DNA of 64,000 nucleotides from Pedobacter metabolipauper (GTDB taxonomy: Bacteria > Bacteroidota > Bacteroidia > Sphingobacteriales > Sphingobacteriaceae): contig NZ_SNYC01000005.1 of the NCBI RefSeq assembly GCF_004362715.1, positions 621,781 through 685,780 of the forward strand, read 5' to 3'. The stretch's first letter is position 1. Every line of letters begins with the position of its first letter. Positions 16,945-27,309 of this stretch are shown one piece after another. The translations under genes were made by a program, and so were the position numbers. Under the pieces are notes generated by a model, which saw only the letters and a program-made list of their open reading frames with translations, had not been told where the DNA came from and made no database searches.

Positions 16945-19389
16945 ATGAGCGATATGAATAAAATCAAAGCCTTTATTTGCGTAGTTATACCAGTTCTGCT
17001 GATCTATGCGCTCAATACAAAATTTGGCGATACACCGCCCATTCTTAAATTCCTTAATCCCTTTACCGGTTTTTGGCAAAATGCGGAAAACACTACAGTT
17101 AGACTTAGCAAAAAAATAGTTCTTAAAGAAACCCATAACACGGTTGATATCTTATTTGATGACCGTATGATCCCTCATGTGTTTGCACAAAATGACCATG
17201 ATGTTTATTATGCACAGGGTTATGTTACTGCCATGCACCGGTTATGGCAAATGGACTTTCAAACACGGTATGCCGCCGGCCGGCTGAGTGAAGTTGTTGG
17301 TAAAAAAGCCATTGAACTGGATAGATATCAGCGCCGTATGGGAATGGTGTTTGGCGCAGAAAAATCATTGGAAGGAATGTTGGCAGACCCTCAATCTAAA
17401 GAAATGATCCTGGCTTATACAGCTGGTATCAATGCTTATATACATAGCTTATCTCCTGCTAAATTTCCAGTTGAATATAAGATACTGGACTTTAAACCTG
17501 AAGACTGGACCCCAATTAAATGTGCGCTCCTCCTGAAACAAATGTCCGCAGTTTTAGCCATGGGCTCCGATGAATTTTACATGACCAATATCCGGAAGAA
17601 ATTTGGTACGGACGTAGTTAAAGACCTGTTCCCGGACTATCCATTTAAAGAAGATCCGATTATTCCTGTGGGGACTAAATGGGATTTTGACCCGCTGCCT
17701 ATCCCTACCCCTCCTGCTGACTTTACAGAAACAGCATTCGCAGCTGTTAAAACAAAGGAGAAAGAGGAAAGTATTGGCAGTAACAACTGGGCAATATCCG
17801 GCAGCAAAACTGCATCGGGCTATCCCATTCTGGCAAATGACCCGCATCTTGATCTCTCGCTTCCATCCATTTGGTACCAGATCCAGCTCCACTCACCAGG
17901 CTTAAACTCATACGGTGTTTCCCTTCCGGGAGCCCCTGGTATAACCATTGGTTTTAATCAGGACATTGCCTGGGGAGTAACCAATGTTGCCGCCGATATA
18001 CTTGACTTCTACCAGATCAAATTTAAAGACAATTCTCACCAAAGCTACTGGCATGACAACCAATGGAAAAACACAACGGTTCGTTTAGAAAAGATTGCGA
18101 TCAGGGGTGGTAAAACGGAAACAGACACCGTTTTTTATACCCATCATGGGCCTGTTGTTTATTTACAGCAGCCAAAAGACTTCTCCAGATCCGATAACGT
18201 TCCTATCGGAAATGCACTGAGATGGATTGCCCATGAAAAATCTAATGAGCTCAAAACATTTTACCTGTTAAACCGGGGTAAGAACTATGCAGATTACCGG
18301 AAAGCACTTACCTTCTATACTGCCCCTGCACAGAACTTTATTTTTGCATCGGCAGAAAATGACATCGCCATCACTGCAAACGGGAAGTTCCCATTAAAAT
18401 GGAAAGACCAGGGTAAGTTTATCCTGGATGGTACAGATCCAAAGAGTGACTGGCAGGGCTGGATCCCTGCATCGCAAAACCCAACGGTAAAAAACCCGCC
18501 AAGGAATTTTGTCAGTTCAGCCAATCAATCTTCAACAGATCAAACCTATCCATATTATATAAACTGGTCCTTTAGTCCTTATGAAAGGGCTAAGCGCATT
18601 AACGACAGACTGTCTGTGATGACAAACGCCACGGCAGACAGCATCCGGGCCATGCAAACGGATAGCTATAGCATTTATGCGCAAAATGTATTGCCCGCTA
18701 TCCTGTCAAAGGTTGATGGAAGTACATTGAATGCCACACAGAAAGAAGCGCTAAACATCCTCAGTAAATGGAACAAGTTCTATCGTGCCAATGAAATTGC
18801 ACCCGGAATATTTGACCTTTGGAACAAACGTCTCGATTTTAACATTTGGTCTGATGAATTTACGGTTGCCGATGTTCCAATGCGACACCCATCAAGAGAC
18901 AGAACATTACACCTTATTCTAAATGAGCCCAATTCGAAATGGATTGACAATGTAAATACGCCGGCTAAAGAAAGCTTAAAAGATCTTGTTAATGAAGCTT
19001 TTAAATATGCGTGCGACAGTATGGAGCGTAAATATGGAGCCATTGGTAAAACCTGGCAATGGGCCAATGTAAAAAACACCAATGTTCCACACCTTGCAAA
19101 AATCCCGGGATTCGGTTCTAAGATCCTGATGAATGATGGTGGAAAAATGACCATCAATGCACTTAGCGAAAGTAATGGTCCTTCATGGAGAATGGTAGTT
19201 GAATTAGGGAAGACACCTAAAGGGCATGGCGTTTTTCCTGGCGGACAGTCTGGAAACCCGGGCAGCAAATTTTATGACAACATGATCGACACCTGGGCAA
19301 GCGGCCAGCTATATGATCTGTTCTTCATGCAATCTGAAAATGATCCCTCTGCTAAAATAATTTCTAAATTAAAAATAACCAAAAAATAA
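16945..19389 (+). CDS. Penicillin acylase family protein (Ntn hydrolase; possible acyl-homoserine-lactone acylase)
   Basis: 814 residues. A hydrophobic N-terminus (residues 9-24) serves as signal or anchor. The family is made as a precursor and self-cleaves before a serine; here GSNNWAISG has G278-S279, so S279 should become the N-terminal nucleophile of the beta chain, with the alpha chain and spacer before it. Further family marks are YAQGYVTAMHRLWQMD (about 89-104), NDPHLDLSLPSIWYQ after the nucleophile, and PGGQSGNPGS near the end. Members cleave amide bonds of penicillin G, cephalosporins or N-acyl-homoserine lactones in the periplasm. The start could also be the ATG at 16954. A near-consensus -7 (TTACTTTG, 16918-16925) lies upstream. 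Confidence 0.92.
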   Translation: MSDMNKIKAFICVVIPVLLIYALNTKFGDTPPILKFLNPFTGFWQNAENTTVRLSKKIVLKETHNTVDILFDDRMIPHVFAQNDHDVYYAQGYVTAMHRLWQMDFQTRYAAGRLSEVVGKKAIELDRYQRRMGMVFGAEKSLEGMLADPQSKEMILAYTAGINAYIHSLSPAKFPVEYKILDFKPEDWTPIKCALLLKQMSAVLAMGSDEFYMTNIRKKFGTDVVKDLFPDYPFKEDPIIPVGTKWDFDPLPIPTPPADFTETAFAAVKTKEKEESIGSNNWAISGSKTASGYPILANDPHLDLSLPSIWYQIQLHSPGLNSYGVSLPGAPGITIGFNQDIAWGVTNVAADILDFYQIKFKDNSHQSYWHDNQWKNTTVRLEKIAIRGGKTETDTVFYTHHGPVVYLQQPKDFSRSDNVPIGNALRWIAHEKSNELKTFYLLNRGKNYADYRKALTFYTAPAQNFIFASAENDIAITANGKFPLKWKDQGKFILDGTDPKSDWQGWIPASQNPTVKNPPRNFVSSANQSSTDQTYPYYINWSFSPYERAKRINDRLSVMTNATADSIRAMQTDSYSIYAQNVLPAILSKVDGSTLNATQKEALNILSKWNKFYRANEIAPGIFDLWNKRLDFNIWSDEFTVADVPMRHPSRDRTLHLILNEPNSKWIDNVNTPAKESLKDLVNEAFKYACDSMERKYGAIGKTWQWANVKNTNVPHLAKIPGFGSKILMNDGGKMTINALSESNGPSWRMVVELGKTPKGHGVFPGGQSGNPGSKFYDNMIDTWASGQLYDLFFMQSENDPSAKIISKLKITKK

Positions 19390-19393
19390 CCTT

Positions 19394-19744
19394 ATGGTAT
19401 TTATAGTCATACTTATCGCTTCGTTTTTATTGCAGATGGTATTACCTTGGTGGATCATCGTACCCGTTTGTTTTGCAACAAGCGGCTTGATTGGAAAAAC
19501 CGCAAAAATCTCTTTATGGGCTCCATTTTTTGCCATCTTTCTATTGTGGACCGGAATGGCTCTTTATAAAACGCTGCCAAATGACAACATTCTTTCGTTA
19601 AGGGTTGCTCAAATGTTTGGCGTAAAGGCCTGGTGGCTTATCTTGCTGCTGAGTTCAACACTTGGAGCTTTTGTAGCCGGCATAAGCGGTTACTGCGGGT
19701 ATCATTTTAGAAAAGCAGTACTTAGCATGAAAACAACTGCGTAA
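19394..19744 (+). CDS. Small integral membrane protein, unknown function
   Basis: 116 residues with four predicted membrane segments (about 2-20, 23-40 with a short break, 44-61, 79-101) and a short basic tail. I do not recognise a family. It starts 4 nt after the acylase stop codon, so it is almost certainly in the same transcript and perhaps a membrane partner of it. No catalytic motif is visible. Confidence 0.75.
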   Translation: MVFIVILIASFLLQMVLPWWIIVPVCFATSGLIGKTAKISLWAPFFAIFLLWTGMALYKTLPNDNILSLRVAQMFGVKAWWLILLLSSTLGAFVAGISGYCGYHFRKAVLSMKTTA

Positions 19745-19759
19745 TTAAACTTTCTTGTG

Positions 19760-19767
19760 TATTTTTG
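19760..19767 (+). promoter_or_regulatory. -7 promoter element, leaderless arrangement, LuxE-like gene
   Basis: TATTTTTG, an exact TAnnTTTG match, ends 5 nt before the GTG at 19773. It favours GTG as the true start and a leaderless mRNA; the alternative TTG at 19755 would lie upstream of the element. Confidence 0.5.
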
Positions 19768-19772
19768 CAGCC

Positions 19773-20756
19773 GTGAAAGATCTAATCCCTCAAGTTTTCT
19801 CTATTGATACGCCGCAATCCTTTGAAAAAGTATGCCTGGATGTATTTAATTATCAAGCTGAAAATTGTGCAGTATACAGAGAATACATTTCACATCTGGG
19901 AATCGTACCTCAAAAAATAACACAGTCCGCTCAAATCCCTTACCTACCGGTCAGCTTTTTTAAAACACATAACATTATAAGCAATACCGATCCTGTACAA
20001 ATCATATTCAGCAGTTCTGGCACCACAGGGATGTCTCAAAGCCAACACCTCGTAACAGATGTATTGGTTTATGAAAAAAGCTTTAACCTGGCTTTTGAAC
20101 AATTTTACGGCGAAATTGAAAACACCTGCTTTTTAGCCTTGTTACCATCCTATCAGGAAAGAGATGGTTCTTCATTAATTTATATGGTGGATGCACTGAT
20201 TGGTAAAAGCAGACATCCGGATAGCGGCTATTTTTTACACAACCATACCGATCTTTTTGAGAAACTTAAAGCGTTAAAACTGACCAATCAGAAAACAATC
20301 TTAATTGGTGTAACCTATGCCCTGCTTGATTTTGTGGATCAGCATCACATTGACTTCCCAAACCTCCTCGTTATGGAAACTGGTGGCATGAAGGGAAAGC
20401 GTAAGGAAATGGTTCGCGAAGAACTGCACCAGACCTTACAGGATGGCTTTGGCATATCCGCAATACATAGCGAATATGGTATGACAGAGCTCCTGTCTCA
20501 AGCCTATTCTTTTGGAAATGGGATCTTTAACTGTCCACCCTGGATGAAGATCCAGCTACGCGAAACTAATGACCCTTTAAGCGCAGCACCAATCCATAAA
20601 ACCGGCGGGATCAATATCATTGATCTGGCAAATATCAATTCCTGCTCTTTCATTGCCACACAAGATCTTGGAAAAATATTTCCTGATGGTTCATTTGAAG
20701 TATTGGGCAGGTTTGATAATGCTGATATCCGTGGATGTAACCTGCTTGTGAATTAG
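19773..20756 (+). CDS. LuxE/PaaK-like acyl-activating (acyl-protein synthetase) family protein
   Basis: 327 residues from GTG at 19773. An upstream TTG at 19755 would add six residues but lies before the -7 element. The phosphate-binding motif SSSGTTGMSQSQH, the LuxE-type motif YFLHNHTDLFEKL, VMETGGMKGKR and the late SEYGMTELLSQAYS assign it to the LuxE/PaaK branch of the ANL (AMP-forming) superfamily. LuxE activates fatty acids as acyl-AMP and passes them to its own cysteine; Bacteroidota have stand-alone homologues of unknown role, often annotated acyltransferase. No luxCD partner is nearby. It follows the acylase and the small membrane protein on the same strand. It converges on the RES toxin gene with an 8-nt gap. 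Confidence 0.85.
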   Translation: MKDLIPQVFSIDTPQSFEKVCLDVFNYQAENCAVYREYISHLGIVPQKITQSAQIPYLPVSFFKTHNIISNTDPVQIIFSSSGTTGMSQSQHLVTDVLVYEKSFNLAFEQFYGEIENTCFLALLPSYQERDGSSLIYMVDALIGKSRHPDSGYFLHNHTDLFEKLKALKLTNQKTILIGVTYALLDFVDQHHIDFPNLLVMETGGMKGKRKEMVREELHQTLQDGFGISAIHSEYGMTELLSQAYSFGNGIFNCPPWMKIQLRETNDPLSAAPIHKTGGINIIDLANINSCSFIATQDLGKIFPDGSFEVLGRFDNADIRGCNLLVN

Positions 20757-20764
20757 CAGTTTGG

Positions 20765-21217
20765 TTAGTACAAACGTTTATCGAAAATAAAAGATTTAAC
20801 TTCTTTTATTTTAATAGTTCCAAACAATGGATGATTGACGTTTACGATGTAATTATACTCATCTTCAACAATTGCCGAAGGAACTTTCAAAAGAAGATGC
20901 TGGTTTGATCTTATAAAAGCGTTACCTGTAGCTTTAAGGACAGATGGGGCCGGATAGCTATTCCAGTTTACAGGTAAAAAAGTCTTTTCTATTTCGCCAA
21001 TACTTTTATCCGGGACTTCAAAAACACCGATACAAAAATCTTCAGGATCTTGTATGGCGGTTAAATGAGCTAAAACTTCCAATGCCGCCAGGGCTCTGCT
21101 GCCAGCAAGGTAAAGCATGGGCACACCGATGCTATTCCACCGTCCGCCAAATAGTTTGGCTCCTGTACCGCTAAGATCACGGGCACGTTTACATAAAGAA
21201 ATCCGGTATAGTAACAT
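20765..21217 (-). CDS. RES-domain toxin (NAD+ phosphorylase/ADP-ribosyltransferase-like)
   Basis: 150 residues, a complete RES domain. The namesake residues are visible as R26 in GGRWN, E47 in ALEVLAH and S114 in VPSAIV, with the conserved YLAGSRALA helix between them. RES toxins of the MbcT/ParT type degrade NAD+ or modify a host target and are neutralised by a cognate Xre/DUF2384 antitoxin. That antitoxin gene lies immediately upstream, its stop overlapping this ATG by one base, which fits coupled antitoxin-first expression. The gene looks intact, so the module is probably functional. Confidence 0.92.
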   Translation of the reverse strand: MLLYRISLCKRARDLSGTGAKLFGGRWNSIGVPMLYLAGSRALAALEVLAHLTAIQDPEDFCIGVFEVPDKSIGEIEKTFLPVNWNSYPAPSVLKATGNAFIRSNQHLLLKVPSAIVEDEYNYIVNVNHPLFGTIKIKEVKSFIFDKRLY

Positions 21218-21702
21218 TAACTAAAAATACCATATTCGATACGGCCGAGCGTTTGCAGGATCAAATCAAAACCGATAGAGGTATCTAAGAGATTAAATGG
21301 TGTTTCGCCGTTTAACGTGTAGTTTGGCGTTTTCATCCAATCGTTAAAATTATCCATTGTACCAAAAACTTCTACGCCGCGCTCATATAAGCGGGCCAGT
21401 TCAATGGCTTTTTCTGCATGTTCTGTTTTAATGATGGTTGCAGGCGCATAACGCTGCAGGGTGCGCTCTGAAATGTGCATAATCCCTGCAACTTCTTGTA
21501 TGGTTAAAGAAATTTGTTTTACCAGGCTGATGAGTGCTTTTTTTGAAACCCCTTTACGGGCTAGATTTAAAAGATCAAAATCTGTTGATGGTGTATAATC
21601 TGTTCCAAGCAATCCAATTAAAGAGGTTGTACCTAAAGTACCATAGGCAGCTACAGGTTCTGAAACCTGGTTCTCAATTTGTATTTTCTTTTTCATATCC
21701 AT
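21217..21702 (-). CDS. Xre/MbcA/ParS-type antitoxin with DUF2384 toxin-binding domain
   Basis: 161 residues. The middle (about 50-95) is an Xre-like helix-turn-helix (ISLTIQEVAGIMHISERTLQRY), and the C-terminus is the DUF2384 toxin-binding region (AIELARLYERGVEVFG, WMKTPNYTLNGETPFNLLDTSIG, ending LGRIEYGIFS). It binds and blocks the RES toxin and is expected to repress its own promoter. A -7 element (21716-21723) lies 13 nt upstream, inside ATTAT...ATAAT, a short imperfectly supported operator candidate. The first 45 residues are an N-terminal extension common in Bacteroidota members. The start may also be the ATG at 21696. Confidence 0.92.
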   Translation of the reverse strand: MDMKKKIQIENQVSEPVAAYGTLGTTSLIGLLGTDYTPSTDFDLLNLARKGVSKKALISLVKQISLTIQEVAGIMHISERTLQRYAPATIIKTEHAEKAIELARLYERGVEVFGTMDNFNDWMKTPNYTLNGETPFNLLDTSIGFDLILQTLGRIEYGIFS

Positions 21703-21715
21703 CAGACATTATACA

Positions 21716-21723
21716 CAAACATA
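21716..21723 (-). promoter_or_regulatory. -7 promoter element of the RES/Xre toxin-antitoxin operon
   Basis: TATGTTTG on the minus strand, an exact TAnnTTTG match, 13 nt from the antitoxin start. Flanking arms ATTAT and ATAAT with an 8-nt centre could be a binding site for the antitoxin. Confidence 0.45.
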
Positions 21724-21776
21724 ATCCTTTTTGTCTGGTAATGCAATATTTAAATCAACAAATAATCTATCAGAAC

Positions 21777-23063
21777 TTATTTGGCAATTAACAAATAATA
21801 ATTCTTTTTGCCTTTCTGAACGATGATGAATTGTCCGTTTAAAAGGTGTGATGTGGTCATCCGGCTTCCAGGATCAGCTAATTTTTCCTTATTAACAGAA
21901 ACACCTCCACCCTGAACCAATTTTTTAGCTTCTCCTTTTGATGTAAAGACAGTAGATTTCTCTGCAAGTAAAGTAGCTGCATCAATACCTTCTTCAAGTT
22001 CAGTCATGGAGATCACGTATTGCGGAATGCCTTCAAAGATCTCCAGTACCTGTGCCTCATTTAGTGTATTAAAAAACTCCAGAGATCCATTACCAAATAA
22101 AAAATCAGATGTTTTTATTGCCGTCTCTAAAGCTTCCTCAGAATGTGTCCTGACTGTAATATCTTCTGCCAAAGCCTTTTGAAGCACGCGTAAATGCGGT
22201 GCTTCGTTATGAGTAGTTTCCAGTGCTTCTATTTCTTCTTTGGTTTTAAGCGTAAAGATCCTGATCCATTTTTTGGTGTCGTCATCTGATGCATTTAACC
22301 AGAACTGGTAAAATTTATAAGGAGATGTTTTCCCGGCATCCAGCCAAACTGCACCGCTTTCAGTTTTACCAAATTTGGTACCATCAGCCTTCTTGATCAG
22401 GTTTGTGGTAATAGCATAGGCCGTACCTGAATCTTTTCTACGGATCAGTTCAGTTCCCGTTACAATATTACCCCATTGATCAGAGCCACCCATCTGTACC
22501 AGGCAGTTGTGGTGTTTCCATAAATAATAAAAATCATACCCCTGGATCAGCTGGTAACAAAACTCAGTGAAAGAAAGACCAGACTCTCCTTCAAGACGTC
22601 TTTTTACACTGTCCTTAGCCATCATATAGTTTACAGTAATGTGCTTACCAATATCGCGGATAAAGGTAAAAAGACTCATATCCTTAAACCAGTCTGCATT
22701 GTTGATCATAACTGCACCATTTCCGGCATCCTCAAATTTAAGGAACCTGGAAAGCTGTTTCTTTAACTCCGAAAGGTTATGTTCTACCATGTCTTCCGTT
22801 TGCAGGTTCCGCTCTGCAGATTTACCGGAAGGATCACCAACCATCCCGGTAGCACCGCCTACCAATGCATATGGCTTATGGCCAGCAAGCTGAAAATGAA
22901 TCAATGTCATGATCTGGGTCAGGTGTCCAACATGCAGAGAATCTGCCGTAGGGTCAAAACCGATGTACCCTGAAGTCATTCCTTCATTCAATTTTTCTTC
23001 TGTACCAGGCATAATATCCTGCAACATGCCTCTCCAGCGTAGCTCTTCAACGAAATTGGTCAT
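21777..23063 (-). CDS. tyrS: Tyrosyl-tRNA synthetase
   Basis: 428 residues from ATG at 23063. A TTG at 23084 lies inside the -7 element and is rejected; AAAGGA 7-12 nt before the ATG acts as a ribosome binding site. Class I catalytic domain with the HIGH-equivalent HVGH (44-47) and the KMSKS-equivalent KFGKT starting at K230, plus [12 protein letters not shown] for tyrosine and tRNA binding. The C-terminal S4 RNA-binding domain ([15 protein letters not shown]) completes the bacterial TyrRS. Charges tRNA-Tyr in the cytosol. It is a single gene with its own promoter. Confidence 0.98.
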   Translation of the reverse strand: MTNFVEELRWRGMLQDIMPGTEEKLNEGMTSGYIGFDPTADSLHVGHLTQIMTLIHFQLAGHKPYALVGGATGMVGDPSGKSAERNLQTEDMVEHNLSELKKQLSRFLKFEDAGNGAVMINNADWFKDMSLFTFIRDIGKHITVNYMMAKDSVKRRLEGESGLSFTEFCYQLIQGYDFYYLWKHHNCLVQMGGSDQWGNIVTGTELIRRKDSGTAYAITTNLIKKADGTKFGKTESGAVWLDAGKTSPYKFYQFWLNASDDDTKKWIRIFTLKTKEEIEALETTHNEAPHLRVLQKALAEDITVRTHSEEALETAIKTSDFLFGNGSLEFFNTLNEAQVLEIFEGIPQYVISMTELEEGIDAATLLAEKSTVFTSKGEAKKLVQGGGVSVNKEKLADPGSRMTTSHLLNGQFIIVQKGKKNYYLLIAK

Positions 23064-23081
23064 TATTATATCCTTTTGTCG

Positions 23082-23089
23082 CAAATATA
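23082..23089 (-). promoter_or_regulatory. -7 promoter element of tyrS
   Basis: TATATTTG on the minus strand, an exact TAnnTTTG match 18 nt upstream of the ATG at 23063, giving a leader of about 12 nt that contains the AAAGGA ribosome binding site. Confidence 0.55.
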
Positions 23090-23165
23090 GGAAAAGCTCC
23101 GTTATACTATAAATTCAACACGATCTAAACGCCCAAAATCAATAAAAATAGCTACTTTTAGAAAA

Positions 23166-23855
23166 ATGAACTTCTTATCACACTTCTACTTTGAACGAAA
23201 TAATCCTGACGAAAACATGGTTATGGGCGTCGTTTTACCCGATTTTATCAAGAACGCCGAAAAAGGTAAAAACCTGTACCCTGCAAAAGAAAAATACATT
23301 TTCGAAACTATCCCATCTCAAAATTCTATCCTTAAAGGATGGGAAAGACATGTACTGGTAGACAATATTTTTCACAACTCAGACTTTTTTAAGTTACAAA
23401 CTGCTGCTTTAAAGCAAATTATACTTCCTATTTTTGAAAACAGTCCAGTTAAGCCATTTTTCCTTGCACACATTGGCCTGGAACTTATCCTGGATCACCT
23501 TCTAACGATAGACAGGGTCGTTAACACGAACATATTCTACGATCAGCTGATCAAAACAGACAGACAGGCATTGGATTCATTTTTACAAACCTGCTCATTG
23601 CATGATACTTCCACCTTTTTTAAATTTTTGGACAGCTTTATTTCCAGCAGATACCTGCTCAGTTATCAAAAGATTGAAAACATATCTTATGCATTGAACC
23701 GGATCTGTATGCGCTTATGGGACAATCCATTTACAGATACACAGGTTGCGCTGCTTACTGAAAAGCTAATTCTGTTTAAAGACAGTTTAGCACAAAACTA
23801 CCTATCTATATTTGAAGACATAGAACTTAGTTTAAATGTAATACGGGCTAAATAA
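23166..23855 (+). CDS. AcpH-like (ACP phosphodiesterase-fold) hypothetical protein
   Basis: 229 residues, alpha-helical, no signal peptide. The start MNFLSHFYFER, followed by NMVMGVVLPDFIK and later HVLVDNIFHNSDFF, resembles the AcpH opening pattern MNFLAH...GN...D in which His and Asp residues bind metal. AcpH removes phosphopantetheine from acyl carrier protein. The resemblance is distant and partly from memory; Bacteroidota homologues are annotated only as hypothetical. A near-consensus -7 (TACTTTTA, 23153-23160) ends 5 nt before the ATG. It lies 37 nt upstream of ligA, which has its own -7-like element. Confidence 0.65.
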   Translation: MNFLSHFYFERNNPDENMVMGVVLPDFIKNAEKGKNLYPAKEKYIFETIPSQNSILKGWERHVLVDNIFHNSDFFKLQTAALKQIILPIFENSPVKPFFLAHIGLELILDHLLTIDRVVNTNIFYDQLIKTDRQALDSFLQTCSLHDTSTFFKFLDSFISSRYLLSYQKIENISYALNRICMRLWDNPFTDTQVALLTEKLILFKDSLAQNYLSIFEDIELSLNVIRAK

Positions 23856-23865
23856 AACGCCATAA

Positions 23866-25908
<2,043 letters not shown>

Positions 25909-25917
25909 TAATTAAAA

Positions 25918-26799
25918 ATGAATAAATTTCATGGAACAGGTGTAGCTTTGATTACACCATTTAAAGCAGATGGATCGGTAGATTTTGACGGATTGGAAAA
26001 TCTGATCAATTATCTGATCGACGGAAAGGTAGATTACCTGGTATCATTAGGTACCACAGGAGAGGCATCAACACTCAATAAAGAAGAAAAGAAGAAGATC
26101 TGGAAGTTCACAGCTGAAATAAATAATGGCAGATTGCCACTCGTTGCCGGAATAGGCGGAAATGATACTGCAGCACTTGTTCAGGAAGTAAAGGATTTTG
26201 ACACCAATGGATACGATGCCATTTTATCGGCCAGCCCATATTACAATAAACCAACACAGGAAGGCATATATCAGCATTATAAGGCAATAAGCGAAGCCAG
26301 TACCTTACCGGTTATACTTTACAATGTGCCCGGACGTACAGCCAGCAATATGAGTGCTGAAACGACCTGCAGACTGGCCGCTGATTTTGAAAACATCATC
26401 GGTATTAAAGAAGCCTCAGGCAATTTTGATCAGTTTAACCAAATCATGCGTGATAAGCCAAAGGAATTTTTATTAATTTCTGGCGATGATCCTGTGGCTA
26501 TGCCTATGATCTCCATTGGCGCGGTAGGGGTAATTTCTGTGATCGGCAATGCATTACCGGCACAGCTATCAGCCATGATCAGACTTTGCCTTGAAGGAGA
26601 TTATACAAAAGCTTTACCGCTGCATTTGAGCTTGATAGAATTTACACGGTTAATGTTTGCAGAAGGAAATCCGGCAGGCACTAAGGCCGCACTTAACTAC
26701 TTAGAGGTTTGTGGTGAAGAGATCCGCCTTCCTTTAGTTAAGGTCTCTGAAAGTCTGAGAACAGCGATCATCAACGAAACAAAGAAGATCAGCAGCTAG
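25918..26799 (+). CDS. dapA: 4-hydroxy-tetrahydrodipicolinate synthase DapA
   Basis: 293 residues, class I aldolase TIM barrel. Condenses pyruvate with aspartate semialdehyde, the first committed step to meso-diaminopimelate and lysine. GTTGEAS at 45-51 provides the pyruvate-binding Thr residues, Y135 in YNVPGRT the proton relay, and K164 in GIKEASG the Schiff-base lysine. It lies 9 nt after ligA, so the two are probably one transcript. It supplies the DAP used by MurE, whose gene is in the same window. A 12-bp hairpin follows the stop codon. Confidence 0.97.
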   Translation: MNKFHGTGVALITPFKADGSVDFDGLENLINYLIDGKVDYLVSLGTTGEASTLNKEEKKKIWKFTAEINNGRLPLVAGIGGNDTAALVQEVKDFDTNGYDAILSASPYYNKPTQEGIYQHYKAISEASTLPVILYNVPGRTASNMSAETTCRLAADFENIIGIKEASGNFDQFNQIMRDKPKEFLLISGDDPVAMPMISIGAVGVISVIGNALPAQLSAMIRLCLEGDYTKALPLHLSLIEFTRLMFAEGNPAGTKAALNYLEVCGEEIRLPLVKVSESLRTAIINETKKISS

Positions 26800-26824
26800 A
26801 ATCAGAAAATGTTCTGAATATAAA

Positions 26825-26855
26825 AATAGAGAGTGCCCTAAAAGCACTCTCTATT
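26825..26855. terminator. Bidirectional terminator between dapA and the histone-like gene
   Basis: 12-bp perfect stem AATAGAGAGTGC / GCACTCTCTATT with a 7-nt loop between convergent genes. On the minus strand it is followed by TTTTTA, serving the histone-like gene; on the plus strand the tail TTGGTTT is weaker. Confidence 0.8.
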
Positions 26856-26876
26856 GGTTTAAAAACAAAAGCGGTT

Positions 26877-27053
26877 CTATCCTTTGTTTTTAGCTTCCTG
26901 GATCTCTAAACGAATCGTTTGAGCTAAGTTTTTAAGATCCTGCATACCCTTACGTACACGTGTTCCAGCAGCGCTGTTTGCTTTGTTGTAAAACTTGTCA
27001 GCATCTGCTTCCAGAGAAGCAAGAAGTTCTTTTACTTCATTAAATTTTTTCAT
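26877..27053 (-). CDS. Histone H1-like (Hc1 family) small basic protein
   Basis: 58 residues from ATG at 27053. AGGAG ends 10 nt upstream; a TTG at 27059 would add two residues but leaves too little spacing. It is helical and Lys-rich, with MKKFNEVKELLASLEADADKFY at the start and KGMQDLKNLAQTIRLEIQEAK later, the pattern of Bacteroidota proteins annotated histone H1/Hc1. These are thought to bind DNA and condense the nucleoid. It is monocistronic and flanked by terminators, which fits a highly expressed gene. Role assigned by family resemblance only. Confidence 0.85.
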   Translation of the reverse strand: MKKFNEVKELLASLEADADKFYNKANSAAGTRVRKGMQDLKNLAQTIRLEIQEAKNKG

Positions 27054-27262
27054 GGTCAATTTACTCCTAAAGGTTAATGTTTTGATTTATACTCTATTAC
27101 TAAAGTAAGTGGATTATTTTAATAAAAAAATTTTTATAAGAATAAATAAATTCTTAAAAGCGTCTTTTTTTCCACATTCAAGGCTATTATAAACAAAAAA
27201 ACATATTTTTAATCAGCTATTGATCTGATATATAGATAATTGTAAAATTAATTCTAAACTAA

Positions 27263-27293
27263 AAAACCCTCCTATATTTAATAGAAGGGTTTT
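27263..27293 (-). terminator. Intrinsic terminator after the alpha-oxoamine synthase
   Basis: 13-bp arms AAAACCCTCCTAT and ATAGAAGGGTTTT with one non-Watson-Crick position, which becomes G-U in the minus-strand RNA. The minus strand continues in T residues. It lies 17 nt past the stop codon at 27310. Confidence 0.85.
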
Positions 27294-27309
27294 CTTATAA
27301 TAAGAATTA

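Noticed and set aside
23064..23084. TTG start of tyrS adding seven residues
   Set aside because: The TTG lies within the -7 element, and the ATG at 23063 has a ribosome binding site and the usual TyrRS N-terminus.
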